From Areca catechu (taxonomy: Eukaryota; Streptophyta; Magnoliopsida; Arecales; Arecaceae), in NCBI GenBank assembly GCA_021397845.1, contig CM038049.1:98796877-98860876 (forward strand): a DNA stretch of 64,000 bases, written 5' to 3'. The stretch's first letter is position 1; the number at the start of each line of letters is the position of its first letter. This document shows, piece by piece, positions 1 through 12,274 of this stretch. The notes beneath the pieces were generated by a model that was not told the DNA's origin, did not search any database, and worked only from the letters and a program-made list of their open reading frames with translations. The translations under genes and the position numbers were made by a program.

Positions 1-2
1 AG

Positions 3-1925
3 GAAGCCGTAGAATCCCAAGGTGAATTTGAGGAGGAAGTATACCAGGCAGATGAGAACTTGGCTGAAGAGTATGAGGATGAGGAAGTCCTGGTAGATCA
101 AGATCTGTTAGGAGTGGTTAGGTGTATTCTCACCCAAGCTAAAACCCAAGAAGATTGGCGTAGGACTAGCATCCTACAGACATTCATTAAGATAGGTAAG
201 AAAGTATGCAAAGTCATTTTAGATAGCGGTAGCTGTGTCAATGCCATATCCACCAACACAGTTAAAAACCTAGGATTGCCCACCGTACCCTATCCTAATC
301 CCTATAAGGTATCCTGGATAGACTCAACCACGATTTCCATTAAGTCTAGGTGCCTAGTAACCATTCAGTTCCAATCTTACCTGGAGAAAGTATGGTGTGA
401 TGTACTTCCAATGGGAGTAAGTAGCATAATTTTAGGCCGACCATGGTTGTACGATCTTGACGTAACACTCTATGGTCGTTCTAATTCATGCTCGTTTACT
501 CATAATGGAAAGAAGATTGTAATCCATTCTTCTCCACCTAAGAACCCCATTAAGAGAGGATCAAGCCAATTGAGTGATAAGAAAAAGGGGATAAACGTGA
601 TCACTGCTAGAGAAATGGAGAAAGAAATTAGCAATGGGTCACCTGTTTGGTTTTTAACCATTAAGGATCATCAAGAACCTCTTTCAAAAGAACAACCTCA
701 AGAAGTCAGTCAAGTGCTAAAGGAGTTCAAAGACGTGTTCCCCGATGACTTGCCCGACCAACTCCCACCTCTTAGGGATATACAACATGCGATAGACTTA
801 GTCCCCGGAGCAACCCTACCGAACCTTCCCCATTATAGAATGAACCCTACCGAGCACCAAGAATTACAACGTCAAGTAGGAGAACTCCTAAAGAAAGGAT
901 TCATTAGGGAGAGTTTGAGTCCATGCGCAGTCCCAACCTTACTTACCCCTAAGAAAGATGGCACATGGAGAATGTGTGTTGATAGTCGTGCCATAAATAA
1001 AATCACGATGAAGTATAGGTTTCCCATCCCCCGCTTGGATGATATGTTAGATATGATGGCCGGTGCAACTATATTTTCTAAGATTGACCTGAAGAACGGC
1101 TATCACCAAGTTAGGATCAGACCAGGGGATGAATGGAAGACTGCCTTTAAAACTAAGGACGGGTTATTTGAATGGGTAGTCATGCCTTTTGGGTTATCAA
1201 ACGCCCCTAGCACTTTTATGCGAATCATGAACCAAGTCCTACGAGCCTTTATTGGAAAATTTGTTGTCGTTTACTTTGACGACATACTTATCTATAGTAG
1301 GACTAGAGAAGATCATCAACAACATCTGAGGCAGGTATGTTTAGCACTTAGGAAAGATAACCTCTATGCCAATCTAAAGAAATGTGCTTTCATGACTACT
1401 AGAGTTATCTTCCTAGGATTTGTTGTGACCCCTGAAGGAGTATCAGCTAACCCTGAGAAGGTTAAGGCAATCGTAGAGTGGCCAACACCTAATAATATTC
1501 ATGAAGTAAGAAGTTTTCATGGCCTCGCTACGTTTTATCGAAGATTTATTAGAGGGTTTAGCACCATAGTTGCTCCTATCACGGATTGTATTAGGAAGGG
1601 CCACTTTGAATGGACGAAGTCAGCTGATAAGGCCTTCCTTCACATCAAAGATAAGATGACCCAAGCACCAGTCTTAAGACTACCCGATTTTTCTAAGGTC
1701 TTTGAAGTAGCATGCGATGCTTCGGGAGTAGGTATTGGTGGAGTTCTGAGTCAAGAGAACCATCTCGTAGCATTCTTTAGTGAGAAATTGAATGAAGCCA
1801 GGAAAAAATACTCCACATATGATCGGGAGCTTTATGCGGTAGTGCAAGCATTAAGGTATTGGAGGCATTATCTCCTACCGCAAGAATTTGTTTTATTTTC
1901 AGACCATGAAGCCCTTAGATTTTGA
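3..1925 (+). pseudogene. pol: Chromovirus pol, first part: gag end, protease, RT, RNase H
   Basis: The frame is open from base 3, so the real start is upstream; the codon at 60 is TTG and not a true start. An acidic Glu/Asp-rich stretch (end of gag) is followed by an aspartic protease with LDSGS (about residues 54-58, counting from base 60) and the ILGRPW motif. Next comes RT with the palm motif YFDD near residue 406, then an RNase H domain with CDASGVGIGG near 551 and a YDRELYAV motif near 588. Translation stops at 1925 because one base is missing in a T run; the same protein continues in the next frame at 1922. All visible catalytic residues are present. The product would copy element RNA into DNA in virus-like particles; this copy cannot make the full polyprotein without a frame change. 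Confidence 0.9.
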
Positions 1926-3676
1926 GTTCCCAAAAGAAACTAAATCCTAGGCATGCCAAATGGGTAGAGTACATCCAATCCTATACGTTTGTCCTAAAGC
2001 ATCAATCAGGAACCGATAATAAGGTAGCTGATGCCCTAAGTCGTAGAACATTACTTTTAACTTCAGTCAGTACTGAAGTCATAGGTTTTGAAAGACTTAA
2101 GGAGCAGTACGAAACCTGTCCAGATTTTGATGAAATTTATCAGGTTTTGCGTCAAGGACCCTCTAGTGATCATAGTGACTATACCCTTCTAGATGGTTAT
2201 CTTTTTAGAGAGAATAGGCTTTGCATCCCAAGAACCTCCTTAAGAGATTTTTTAGTTTGGGAGATACATGCGGGAGGTTTGGCTGGCCACTTCGGACGAA
2301 ACAAGACTATCTTGGCTGTTGAGGAACAATTTTACTGGCCAGGTCTTAAGAAACAAGTAGCAAACATTGTAGCCCGATGTAGGACATGTGCTGTTGCAAA
2401 GCAACAAAAGAAGAATACCGGGCTATACACTCCATTACCTGTACCTGAGTGTCCATGGCAGGATCTAAGCATGGACTTTGTTCTAGGATTACCCAAGACC
2501 ATTCGAAAACATGATTCAATCTTTGTGGTGGTCGACCGATTTTCAAAAATGGCCCATTTCATACCTTGCACCCAAACTTCCGATGCCTCTAGGATAGCCA
2601 AACTCTTTCTTGATCAAGTAGTCAGACTCCACGGGTTACCAAAAACCATTGTTTCTGATAGGGATGTCCGCTTCACAAGTTACTTCTGGAAAACCCTTTG
2701 GCACCTATTAGGAACCAAACTGAAATTCTCCACTGCCTACCATCCCCAGACTGATGGACAAACCGAGGTTGTAAATAGAAGTCTAGGGAACTTGCTGAGA
2801 TGCCTAGTGGGAGAAAGTCTAGGAAACTGGGATTTGTTATTACCACGTGCTGAGTTCGCTTACAACAGTTCGGTCAATCGATCTACGGGCAAAAGTCCCT
2901 TTGAGATAGTCCATGGTTGCAAGCCTAGGAAGCCTTTAGATCTAATCCCACTACCTATTCACACACGAGTCTCTGAGTCTTTTGCACAGCATGTCACAAA
3001 TCTACATAAAAAAATCAGTAATAAGATCAACCTGAGCAATGAAACTTACAAACACTTAGCTGACTCACATAAGAGGGCTAAAGAATTCTGTGAAGGGGAT
3101 TATGCGATGATTAGGCTCAACCCTGAACGGTTTCCCCCTGGAACCATAAAGAAGCTACATGCCCGCGGAGCGGGACCTTTTAAGATCTTAAAGAAAATAG
3201 GGCCTAATGCATATGTTTTGGAACTTCCACCTGATATGGGTATTAGTATAACCTTCAATGTTTCAGACCTAGTAGAATACAAAGAACCACTACTAATACC
3301 TAGTGAGCCTTTTGAGCCAGAAACTTTCATTGAGAGTGAACATATTTCCGAGTGTCCACCACCAACCTTACCTGAGCAGAGAGAGAGGATTGAGAGAATC
3401 CTGGATGACAAGATCATTACTACCAGGAATAAGGACTATCAGCGATACCTGGTTCAATGGCAAGGTCGACCTGAGTCCGACAACTCTTGGATTACTCGAG
3501 AGGACCTGCAAAGACTTAACCCAGACTTGTTCGAGCATTACCAGGGCAAAACTGAACCATACTCGACTGGGTCGAGTTCTGCCCACCCCAGGAGAATTGG
3601 TGTGGATACCAGAAGCCGAAAGAAACTTCACTCCAACAAGGTTAGCCTTATCCCAATTTGGATCGAAGATAATTAG
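1922..3676 (+). pseudogene. pol: Chromovirus pol, second part: integrase with chromodomain
   Basis: Continuation of the polyprotein in another frame. It opens with the end of RNase H (ADALSRR near residue 40). The integrase zinc-binding region has the H-H-C-C pattern (about residues 118-160), and the catalytic core carries D in SMDFVLGLP, D in VSDRDVRF and E in GQTEVVNRSL. A C-terminal chromodomain (about 487-540) includes YLVQWQG and DNSWITREDL; in this family it guides integration to marked chromatin. The last 26 codons run past 3598 into the 3' LTR. No stop interrupts the domain series, so the upstream frameshift is the only visible defect. Confidence 0.9.
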
Positions 3677-4932
3677 GTTACCTTATATCCTTTAGTTCAA
3701 AATATTTTATTTTCAAGAGTCATTTTCTTTTCAAGAGTCCTGTAATTAATTTTGAGTTTCAAATCAAGAGTGTTTATTGAGTCCTGTAATTACTTTTAAA
3801 ATTTCATTTCCTGTTAGTCCATTTCAAGTTTTAAAGTCTAGGTCAGTCAAGTCAGTTCAGTTGAGTTAAGTTTAATTCAGTTGAGTTAAGTCTAATCAAG
3901 TCTTAAAGCCATGAAAGCCAGCAACAAGACTCAAATTCTAGACCCCAGAATTTGACCACATGAAGAAGAGAAGACACATCAACCAAGCAAGAGAAAAGGA
4001 CCATCAACTAGGACCACTGGGCGCCACATGTCATTCTTATCCAAGTAGAAGACCACCTCACCATGCCACGTCATCAGGTGCCACTTCACCAGCCACCTCA
4101 TCACCCTTTGGGCGCCAACAAGGAAGATTCAAATTCAAGGAGGTTGGCCACATCCCTCCAAGTCCTCCACCAAATCCTCCAACCCCCCCCACATCCCTCC
4201 AAACTCTCCACCAAATCCTCCAACCCCCCTTGTAATCCTCCTCGATTTGGGGAGTTTTTAAATTTCAAAAGCTAGCTTTGTGAGGCTATTAAAAGCCTTG
4301 GAGGCCCATTGTAAAAGAGATTGATTTTGATGAGATGAATGAAAATGAAGTTGAAGTTAAAGTTGTAGTCTTATATTATTTCTTTGAGTGATTGTTCCTA
4401 AGCCCCCTTTCCCCCCACTCGAATCTACTTTCTTCTCCAAGCCATCCAACGCCAAGTTCAAGAAGGATACATTGGAGCCGGCCAAACCATCTCAGACTTC
4501 CTTCCTTGCTCATAAATTATTCCATCCCTTCCATATGCCTGCTTTCTTCTTCCTTAACTTTTGATCTTCATTGCAGGGTCCTTCGAAGTCTTTGAGTTGT
4601 GAACAAGGTTCCCCTTGACAATGAACCAACAAGCTAAAGCCCAAGCCCAGCGTTCTGATCTCTGTTATCCGAGTTCTCCAGTCCAGAGCATCGGTAGTTT
4701 CAAGGTTTGAAATCATTAGAAGGTTGGAAAGCTCAACAAGGCAAGTCCTCAATCATTAGCCCCTATTGTCTAGATCTTCTTCCTTCTTAGTTTTAGGATT
4801 GTGTCTAATCATGTAATAGTCCCTTTTCATGTAATTCTTAAGACTTATTATGATGAGTACAATGCTAGTGTAATTAGGTTTCATTGCTCTACAAACACGA
4901 ATCAAATCACTAATCATATGCTTGCCGCATCA
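3598..4932 (+). repeat. 3' LTR of the chromovirus
   Basis: Starts TGGTGTGGATACC directly after the purine-rich AGGAGAAT, matching the LTR start of the array at 34251 (TGGTGGGGACACC after GGGAGAAT). It contains a TATA-like box near 4286 followed by a pyrimidine-rich leader. The end is placed at GCCGCATCA (4932) by analogy with the array LTR end CCCCATCA, giving about 1335 bp. The 5' LTR is outside the window, so the end and the target duplication (GTACT would be the right copy) cannot be proved. Confidence 0.65.
4286..4295 (+). promoter_or_regulatory. Putative TATA box of chromovirus LTR
   Basis: CTATTAAAAG sits in the middle of the LTR, ahead of a G/A-rich then C/T-rich leader. It occupies the same relative place as CTATTTAAGG in the array LTRs. 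Confidence 0.45.
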
Positions 4933-4939
4933 GTACTTC

Positions 4940-5995
4940 CAATAGATCAAAGTCTCCTGAGTATGTTGCATCCTCATTCGAGGAAAAGGAACAAGAACCT
5001 TCTGTCCTTCTCTCAAAGGAGCCAGAATGCGACTTACTTGCCAAGCATACTTCTGATAAAGGGAAGGCTCCTATTGAGGAACCATCTGGTCCGGGCAATG
5101 TCAAAGCCAATTAAATGCTTGTTACTGATTCAAGTATCAATAATCCAAAGCTAGCAAAGACCATACTGCAATCTACCATCCTTCGAAAAGACTGGGAGAC
5201 AACAATTAAATAAGGAGTGAAAGAGATTCTATCTTCCATCTACCCTGGGATAGTAAAAGTAAGTAACACCTCCTTCCTTTTCAAAACAGTATATTCTCGT
5301 TCTAAGGGCGTTCCAACTTTCTTGTTCAGTTCATCAATGATATCTCCATGATTGAAGAAAGTTGGTGTCAAACAACTAACCTTTAAGAAGATCTTCAAAA
5401 ATAATTAACAATAGCCAAAGAGGAAAAAGATAAGGCTGATGCTAATTGGATGATTTTAGAATCAAAGGTTATCCAATCAAATGCAATGTCCTTGTCTTTG
5501 CAGAATCAACTGAGAATACTTCATAGGTAAGCTAAACAGCTTGTAGATGATGGAGCTAGAAGAAGAAAAATATTTCGACAGGCAGATGAAACCATAGAAG
5601 AAAAAACCTGAGCGTACGAAGAAGTATTGAATCAGAAATCCACAATGGAAGGAAGGATAACATTTCTTGAAACAAAGTTGGAACAAACCGAACAAGAAAA
5701 TGCTTCATTGATTCAACTGAAGCTTCTTGTGATTGAAGATTTCAAAAAATCTGAAGCCTTTGACCATGGGATGGAACAAGTAGGAGCCAAAGGCTATGAA
5801 TTTGGCTTTGAAGATTGTATCGAGAAGGTTAAGAGATTATACCTTGACCTTGATTTCTCCTCCATTTCTATAGACTATTATGTAGAAAAAGTAAAAGAAA
5901 AGTCAACCGATAATCCAGTAAATTCAATTATTAGAGAAACATCTGTACAAGATAAAGCTTCAAATGATCACGTCATCCATAAAAAGGTTGAATAG
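4940..5995 (+). pseudogene. Degenerate opposite-strand ORF in Tat-1 3' region
   Basis: On the strand opposite to Tat-1 pol, a broken reading frame runs from about 4940. One frame gives an acidic stretch with EEKEQEPSVLLSKEPECDLL, followed after several stops by an open part at 5627-5995 (122 aa). That part has a short coiled coil (METKLEQTEQENASL-like heptads) and a closing segment with CIEKVKRLYLDLDFSSISID. A coiled coil ending in a 'YPDLDLSS'-type segment is common in the antisense genes of plant Tat elements, so I read this as a decayed antisense gene. The family is inferred from style only. Confidence 0.45.
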
Positions 5996-6156
5996 TATTT
6001 GTTGTTGTTTCTTCTTTTCCCTTTTTGTAATCAGAACATCAATGAAGTTTTTAATTCCTCTTCAATATACCAAATCATGCTTTCAATATTTTAGATACTT
6101 AGAGATAACATCATTGACAAAATAATAAATCACACTGTCCATTATCACTTGACTCA

Positions 6157-6480
6157 TGGTTAACTTATCAATTCAACCTTTTAATCAATCGATCGTCTTG
6201 ACATCAACATATCGATGAATTGATGAATCAAACCAAACCAATTCGTTGCATTGTAGCCAACTTATCAGGTTAACTTTTCAATTGATCAGCAAGTTATTCT
6301 AATCATTAAATATCGATGAGTTAGTTGGTTAGACCAACTCGATTTGTTAGATTGCGGTCAGCTTATCAGGCCAACCTTTTGATCATTTATTCTGATCATT
6401 AAATCCGATGAGTTAATGGGTTAGACCAACTCGATTTGTTGGATTGCGGCCAGCTTATTAGGCCAACCTTTCTTTTCTCT
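6157..6480. repeat. About 95-bp direct repeats, 3-4 copies
   Basis: A unit containing GGTTAGACCAACTCGATTTG, an ATTGCGG core, CAGCTTATCAGG, CCAACC and GATCATTAAAT recurs with the CAGCTTAT block near 6256, 6357 and 6448, plus a weaker copy near 6157. They lie between the integrase end and the opposite-strand ORF of Tat-1. A short TA microsatellite follows at about 6508-6530. Confidence 0.7.
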
Positions 6481-6559
6481 ATTTTCTAGAGAATAATTTA
6501 TTTTCATATATATATATATATATTATATTATATGAAAGGAAAAGGAGAAAGAAAACCTG

Positions 6560-7690
6560 TTTATTTATGGTATTTACGAAGATTTTTGACATTCCATGGT
6601 CTAGCCAATAGATAACCATCTAAACTTTCTAGTCGATAAGTCCCTGATTGCACAACCTCAGTGATGCGATAGGGGCTTTCCCAATTTGGGACAAGTTTGC
6701 CTTGTTCAGTTGGTCAAGATATAGTTGTTCGGCGCAGAACAAGGTCTCCAACCCGAAAGACTCGAGCCTTGACTCTTGAATTATAATATCGTGCTACTCT
6801 TTGTCGATATGCTGCCATCTTTATCTGTGTCTGTAATCTAGAGTTTTCAAGCATATTTAAATCAATCTTTCTTCGATTAGTATTATCAGACTCTTCGAAG
6901 CAGTCGGTTCTTCTTGAATGAAGAATAATCTCTATAGGCAACATAGCTTCACTCCCATAAGAAAGATTGAATGGGGATTCTCCCGTTGTAGATTAAGGAG
7001 TTGTTCGGTAAGCCCATAAAACGGAGTTGAGTTCATCGGCCCAAGCTCCTTTGGCTTCATTTAATCGGGTTTCCAATCCATGAAGGATCGTTCAATTAGT
7101 TACCTCAGCTTCCCCATTAGCCTGAGGGTGTCCGACAAATGTTAATTTGTGAAGAATACCATATCGAGCACAGAAGTTCTTGAACCTCTGATTATCAAAC
7201 TGTCTCCCATTATCTATAATGATAGTATGAGAAATTCCAAACCTATATATAATAGAATTTCTGACAAATATTTCAATTTTTGCTTCAGTGATCAAAGCTA
7301 GAGGCTCAACTTCTATCCATTTTATAAAATAATCAATGGCAACAATCAGAAATTTTCGCTATCCAGAGGCTGGAGAAAACAGACCGAGTATATCCATTCC
7401 CCATTGAGCAAATGGCCAAGGAGCCATTAACTGTGTAAGTTGGTTTGCAGGACGCCTTTGAATGTTTGCATACCTTTGACAAGAATCACATTTTCTTACA
7501 AAATCTAAAGCATCCTTCTGTAAAGTCGGTGAATAATACCCCTGCCTTATAGTTTTATAGGCTAAAGACCTTCCTCTCAAATGATCACCGCATATTCCTT
7601 CATGCACTTCTCTAAGAGCATAATCTGCATCTGAAAGAGATAAACACTTCAACAGTGGCTGGAAAAATGATTTTTTATATAACAAACCAT
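6560..7690 (-). pseudogene. Tat-1 integrase remnant
   Basis: Read from 7685 leftward. The zinc-binding segment has HEGICGDHLRGR and CDSCQRYA (H-C part). The core has WGMDILG with the first Asp near 7385, a stop-containing gap, IIDNGRQFDN with the second Asp near 7220, and NGEAEVTN with the Glu near 7100. The C-terminal part (6944-6714) contains YRQRVARYYNSRVK and RVGDLVLRR. Core and ends lie in different frames with stops between them, so no active integrase is made. Motif set and spacing match Tat-clade integrases, as does the parallel copy in Tat-2 at 31459-32659. Confidence 0.8.
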
Positions 7691-7724
7691 TCAGGATAAC
7701 ATACTGAGAAGCAGTCTTTCAGAA

Positions 7725-8862
7725 TTATTTAGCCTCCATATTATTTTCAGGCAATACTCCTTCAGTCAGATATTTAACTATTAGACTCATCCAATCCATT
7801 TCAGGTTCTATTTGAAGAACCCTTTCTTTTTCATCTGTTGAAATACTTGGGATCTCCAGATGTTCCACAAAAGTATGACCCATTTGGTCAGGTGAAGAAG
7901 TAGCCAATTGAGACAATGAATCAGTTCGAGAATTTTCAATTCTAGGAACGTGACTGATGTCCCATGAATCGAATAAAGCTCCAAGCTCACGAACCTTCTT
8001 CAAATATAAAGCTAAAGTGGCATCACGGACTTCAAAATCTCCTTTTACTTGGTTGACAACCAATTATGAATCAAATAATACCTTCAACTTTCAGACATTC
8101 ACCTCCCTTGCAATTCTTAAGCCAGCCAGGAGGGCTTCATATTCAGCTTGGTTATTAGAAACTTTAAAAGAGAAGCGGAGTGCATACTTTGTGATATCTC
8201 CATTCGGGCTGGATAAGATCAACCCTGCTCCACAACCAGAAGAAAGGTGCATCGGTCATCTCCATTTCATTAGATAGTTGAATTTTCTTTTCACTGTCAC
8301 CCCAGGTATACTCGGCTATAAAATCAGCCAGTACTTGAGCCTTCATTACAGATTGAGACCGATAAGTAATATCATATTCACTTAATTTGACTACCCATTT
8401 TGCCATCCGGCTAGAAGTATCAGGACATTGTAAAACAGTCCTCAAAGGTTGATCGGTCAATACAACAATATGATGGGATTTAAAATATGGCTTGAGGCAT
8501 TTGGCCGATATTACCAAGGTATAAACAATCTTCTGAAGATTTGGGTACCTTATCTCTGCATCATGAAGAACTTTGCTAATGTAATAAATGGGCTTATGTG
8601 ATTCATCAGAGTCCTTCCTGACCAACACGGAACTAATTGCTTCGTCAAATGCAACCAGATAAAGATACAAATCTTCTTCTTCTTGGGGTTTAGACAATAT
8701 GATTGGATTTGTCAAATACTTCTTAAGTTCTTCAAATGCTGACCGATAGTCATCCGACCAATTGAACTCCTTGGTTTGTCGTAAAGCTTTGAAGAAAGGT
8801 AAACATCTCTCAGCTGATCGAGAGATGAATCGACTTATCGAAGCGATTCGCTCGGTCAACTG
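7725..8862 (-). pseudogene. Tat-1 RNase H and second RNase H-like segment
   Basis: 8859-8164 (231 aa) gives the end of RT (RFISRSAERCLPFFKALR), the Ty3-type RNase H with YLVAFDEAISSVLVR, and the spacer YDITYRSQSVMKAQVLADFIAE. 8063-7725 (112 aa) reads VKGDFEVRDATLALYLKKV and RIENSRTDSLSQLA, the C-terminal half of a second, plant-acquired RNase H domain that marks Tat elements. Between them (about 8164-8063) the middle of this domain is broken by stops. No activity is expected. Confidence 0.75.
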
Positions 8863-9007
8863 TTAGATTTCTTTCTTATTAACTGGATGTCTCATACCCA
8901 ATATGGCTCGATTTTTTCCTGGGTTGGCTTCAATCCCCCGCTTCATAACCATAAAGCATAAAAATTTTCCAGAAGTTATACCAAAAACATATTTGGTCGG
9001 ATTTAAC
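8863..9007 (-). pseudogene. Tat-1 RT, distal piece
   Basis: Reads PTKYVFGITSGKFL then VMKRGIEANPGK, the part of RT just after the palm and thumb border. It continues directly from KLN at 11449 on the other side of the inserted solo LTR. The 9099-9003 part of the open frame belongs to the solo LTR and not to RT. Confidence 0.75.
9003..9007. repeat. Target duplication TTAAC, left copy
   Basis: TTAAC immediately left of the solo LTR start; identical copy at 11444-11448. Confidence 0.85.
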
Positions 9008-11443
9008 TGAAAGGGATATGCCCTACAAGCCAATCTATGTTGTGTCTCCCAAACCATTGTAATTGACAATATTCTAATAAAGGCATTATTTTTCATCATA
9101 CGCTGTGTTTATATTATATGATGAACCCCATAGATTAGGGCTATGATTTTAGGGTTATGATGAGATCATACCAGTGAGACCTAAAGTCTTAAAACCTTAA
9201 TCTAAAATATTCCTAGTCAAAGGAACCCTGAGTAGGGGATCAGGGTTTTTCCGGTAAGACTAGCACATCCCATGTATACTGGAGAGGGTGACTGCTCTCA
9301 CAGTCACTTGTGTATGATACTAGTACTAGGATGTGGGTGCTCATTAGAGAATGAGTTCACTGATATGATCCAACTTGAGAATATCTAATGGAGTCTTAGC
9401 TACATGTCAATAGAAGGTTCTCATAGTGGGAGTGGTACAAGTAATCCTTTGACCTGAGACTGCCATAAGTACCTTATGTACATGAACCCATGCTTTGGTT
9501 CAATTCTAATCATGACATTGAGTCATGCACAGGATTGATACTGGGAATGGTGAATTGGATATGAAGGTAATGAGTAGGTCAACAAGGAATCGATCACTCT
9601 TAGTAAGAGGAGATTGCATCCGGCTAGTTATCAATCGGATGATGATTCAGGAAATCTTTGATCAAAGTAAATATATTAGAGATAATTTTTAATATCAAGA
9701 TAATTGAATCATCAATATAAAATTGAACTAGAAATGAATGTAATATTGGAATTGACATATAACCATATCCATAATTATATTCTGGGTGCAGGCTGATCGA
9801 AGGATTTAATTGTACGGTAACTTTCTACTGAAGGATAGTTTTGGTATTTCACCAGAATTTCCATATCTTCCGGGTAGACATGACACGTTGCTAGACGTCA
9901 ATCTTGTCTTGTGGATTGATTAAATTGAATGATCACTTATTAGGAAGAGTCCTAATTGATCATAATCGGGTAAGCCCGATTTGACCTAAATCGATTAGAA
10001 AGAGTTCTAATCAAATTAGGTCAACTTGTATTCGAACCCACTGTTGGCTAGATGTGGAACCCAATGGGTCACACACTTAAGAGAATTGATCAAGGGTTTA
10101 ATTTTGTAATTAAATCATTTTGCATGATGACACTCTAGCAGGTGTTGCAAATCCTAGCTTCTATTCGAATTAGATTCGAATTAGGGTTCCGGATTGGTTT
10201 AATTTGGATTCTAATTGGATCTAATTAGACCCTAATTGAGTTTATAGGGATTATGGCTAACCCTATTGGCTAACCAAGTATTTAGGCTAGCCCCCCACCC
10301 GCCCCTTATTCTTTTCATGCCAAAATGCCAAGAGTCCATGCGCTAATGGACTCTTGGCGCGCCATTTGGAGGAGTCCATGGGCGCATGGACTCTTGGCGC
10401 GCCCACTTAATTCTCTGATGAATTAAGATGGGGTGGCCTTTCTTTCTCTCCTTAGCGCCTCACTTGTCCTCCCTTGGATGGAAATCTAATGGGTGGTGGG
10501 GTTTTAAGAAAGAAAGAAAGCGCTGTTTCTTCCCGGTCGCGTGAAATAACATCTCTTCGGAGATTTAAATTCGCGACTCCTTTCTTTTAAAAACATCGCG
10601 ACTTTTCCTTTAAGAAAGGCCATGGGATTTAATCTGGAAAGCCATGAGAAGGAAGGAAGGGGCGTGAGAAAATGAGAAGGGCGTGAGAAAGAGTTTACGG
10701 AGAGTTGTGTGGGCGCCTCTCTGAAAACTATTTAAGGGGTCAGGAAAATTAGAACTGGGTGATTGTAATCTGATGTGTTTTTATTTTTCTTCTTCCTCTC
10801 CAAAAGACTCCTTCCCTCTTTTCTTGTTTTACATTGTTTCCTTTACAGAGGACTCCTCTGTCGAAACTCTGTTGCTGAACAAGAATAAAAGAGAAGGTCT
10901 CCGACGGTAAAGGAAAGGAGTTCTGATTTTCTTTCCTTTCTTTCTTACATTAAGACATTCTTGTCTTAATTTCTCCTCCAATTTAAGACAAGCCTATATC
11001 CTCTTAGGACAAGGTCTTATCTTCAAGACAAGGGTGTCTTAAAGGGCCAAGGTCTTAGTGGAAGGAGGAGAAGAGATCAAAGAAAGGGAGGCAACCTTTT
11101 GTGTGGAAGAATTCCAGCCATAATCCGAAGAATTGAGTTCTAGGAAGAAGAACTCAATAGGAGGAACCATTGGATAAGAAGATAGTGTTCTTGATCATTG
11201 CTCTGTGTGGATCACCATCGGAGGGCGGACACCTGGACGCCTGGTGAATTCAGTTATCCCCTTCAACTTCAAGTTTGTTGGAATAAGCGATTACAGGTTG
11301 GTACCCTAATCCTAATTTGCATAGATATTCTTGTCATATGTTCTAGTCTTATTTAAGGAGTTCCTGGTTTAGGGTTTTTTTTTGTGTGAATTTAGTTTCA
11401 ATTTTGAAATTACCCTTCCGCTGGGTTGCACCGGAACCCTACA
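9008..11443 (+). mobile_element. Solo LTR, 2436 bp, inserted in Tat-1 RT
   Basis: It begins TGAAAGGGATATG, ends GGAACCCTACA (TG...CA), and is flanked by perfect TTAAC copies. Removing it and one TTAAC rejoins the RT reading frame across MKLN-PTKY. It has no coding capacity: the first 1.7 kb is AT-rich U3-like, ACTATTTAAGGGG near 10728 is a likely TATA box on the plus strand, and a CT-rich leader follows. Two copies of GGACTCTTGGCGCGCC lie near 10348 and 10391. Length and ends suit a large gypsy or copia LTR; superfamily not decided. Confidence 0.85.
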
Positions 11444-11448
11444 TTAAC
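11444..11448. repeat. Target duplication TTAAC, right copy
   Basis: Matches 9003-9007 exactly. Confidence 0.85.
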
Positions 11449-12247
11449 TTCATATGATTTTGCCATAGAATATCAAAGGCTATCTGTAAATCTTTAATAT
11501 GATAATAGACTGATTACTCTTAACGATCATATCATCTACATATACCTCCATAGTCTTTCCAATTTGGTCTTCAAAGATCTTGTTTACTAACCTTTGATAA
11601 GTAGCTCCGGCATTTTTAAGACCAAATGGCATCACTTTGTAACAATATATCCCTCGATCTGTGATGAAAGATGTCTTTTCTTCATCTTCTGGACTCATTT
11701 GTATCTAATTATATCTAGAGAAAGCATCCATAAAGCTTAAAAATTTATGTCCAGCCATTGCATCAACCAATTGATCAATTTTAGGCAAAGAAAAACTATC
11801 TTTAGGACATGCCTTGTTAAGATCGGTATAATCTATGCATATCCTCTATTTTCTATTTGCTTTCCTTACCATTACTATATTAGCAAGCCAATCAGGATAG
11901 TGAACCTCTTTGATAAATCCAGCATCAAGTAATTTGATCACTTCTTTATTGATAACTTTTTATCTTTCTGGAACAAAATTTTGCTTCTTTTGTCAAATAG
12001 GCCGACTAAGCGGATCAACCTTGAGCTCATGCATAATCACTTCAGTAGGAATCCCCAACATATCGGCAGCCATCCATGCAAATATATCAGCATTTTTTTG
12101 TAGAAAATCAATTAACTTCTTCTTTTGGTCTTCAGTAAGTAAACTTCCATTCTGAATAGTTTTAGTAGGATTATCCTTCGTCAAAGGAACATGAATAGTC
12201 CTTTCTACTGATATGCTGACCTCTTCAATCAGATCACGTGGATCCAT
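11449..12247 (-). pseudogene. Tat-1 RT, proximal piece
   Basis: From 12247: the linker MDPRDLIEEVSISVERTIHV and FLQKNADIFAWMAADM. A stop-ridden stretch follows in which RICIDYTDLNKACPKDSF and SFMDAFSRYN are still readable. Then FITDRGIYCYKVMPFGLKNA and the catalytic palm motif YVDDMIVKS (about 11530). At least two stops stand where a conserved Trp (before RICIDYTDL) and Gln (after SRYN) are expected, as TAG, fitting G-to-A and C-to-T changes. The frame ends at KLN where the solo LTR begins. Confidence 0.8.
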
Positions 12248-12274
12248 TTGTTCGAAGGTGGATTTGTTGATTGA

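Larger units (their letters stand above)
1..4932 (+). mobile_element. Chromovirus (Ty3/gypsy) element, 3' part with 3' LTR
   Basis: The order protease, reverse transcriptase, RNase H, integrase, C-terminal chromodomain, LTR is that of a plant chromovirus. Its gag start and 5' LTR lie left of the window. Apart from one frameshift near 1920 the pol region reads without stops, so this is a fairly young insertion. It appears to sit in the 3' part of the minus-strand Tat-1 element that resumes after 4932. That the 3' LTR begins at the same TGGTG start and purine tract as the tandem array at 34251-50153 shows both belong to related lineages. Clade within chromoviruses not decided. Confidence 0.9.

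Noticed and set aside
1915..1930. Programmed frameshift between two chromovirus ORFs
   Set aside because: The break is inside the RNase H domain, not between gag and pol, and a single T loss explains it; kept only as a point to check.
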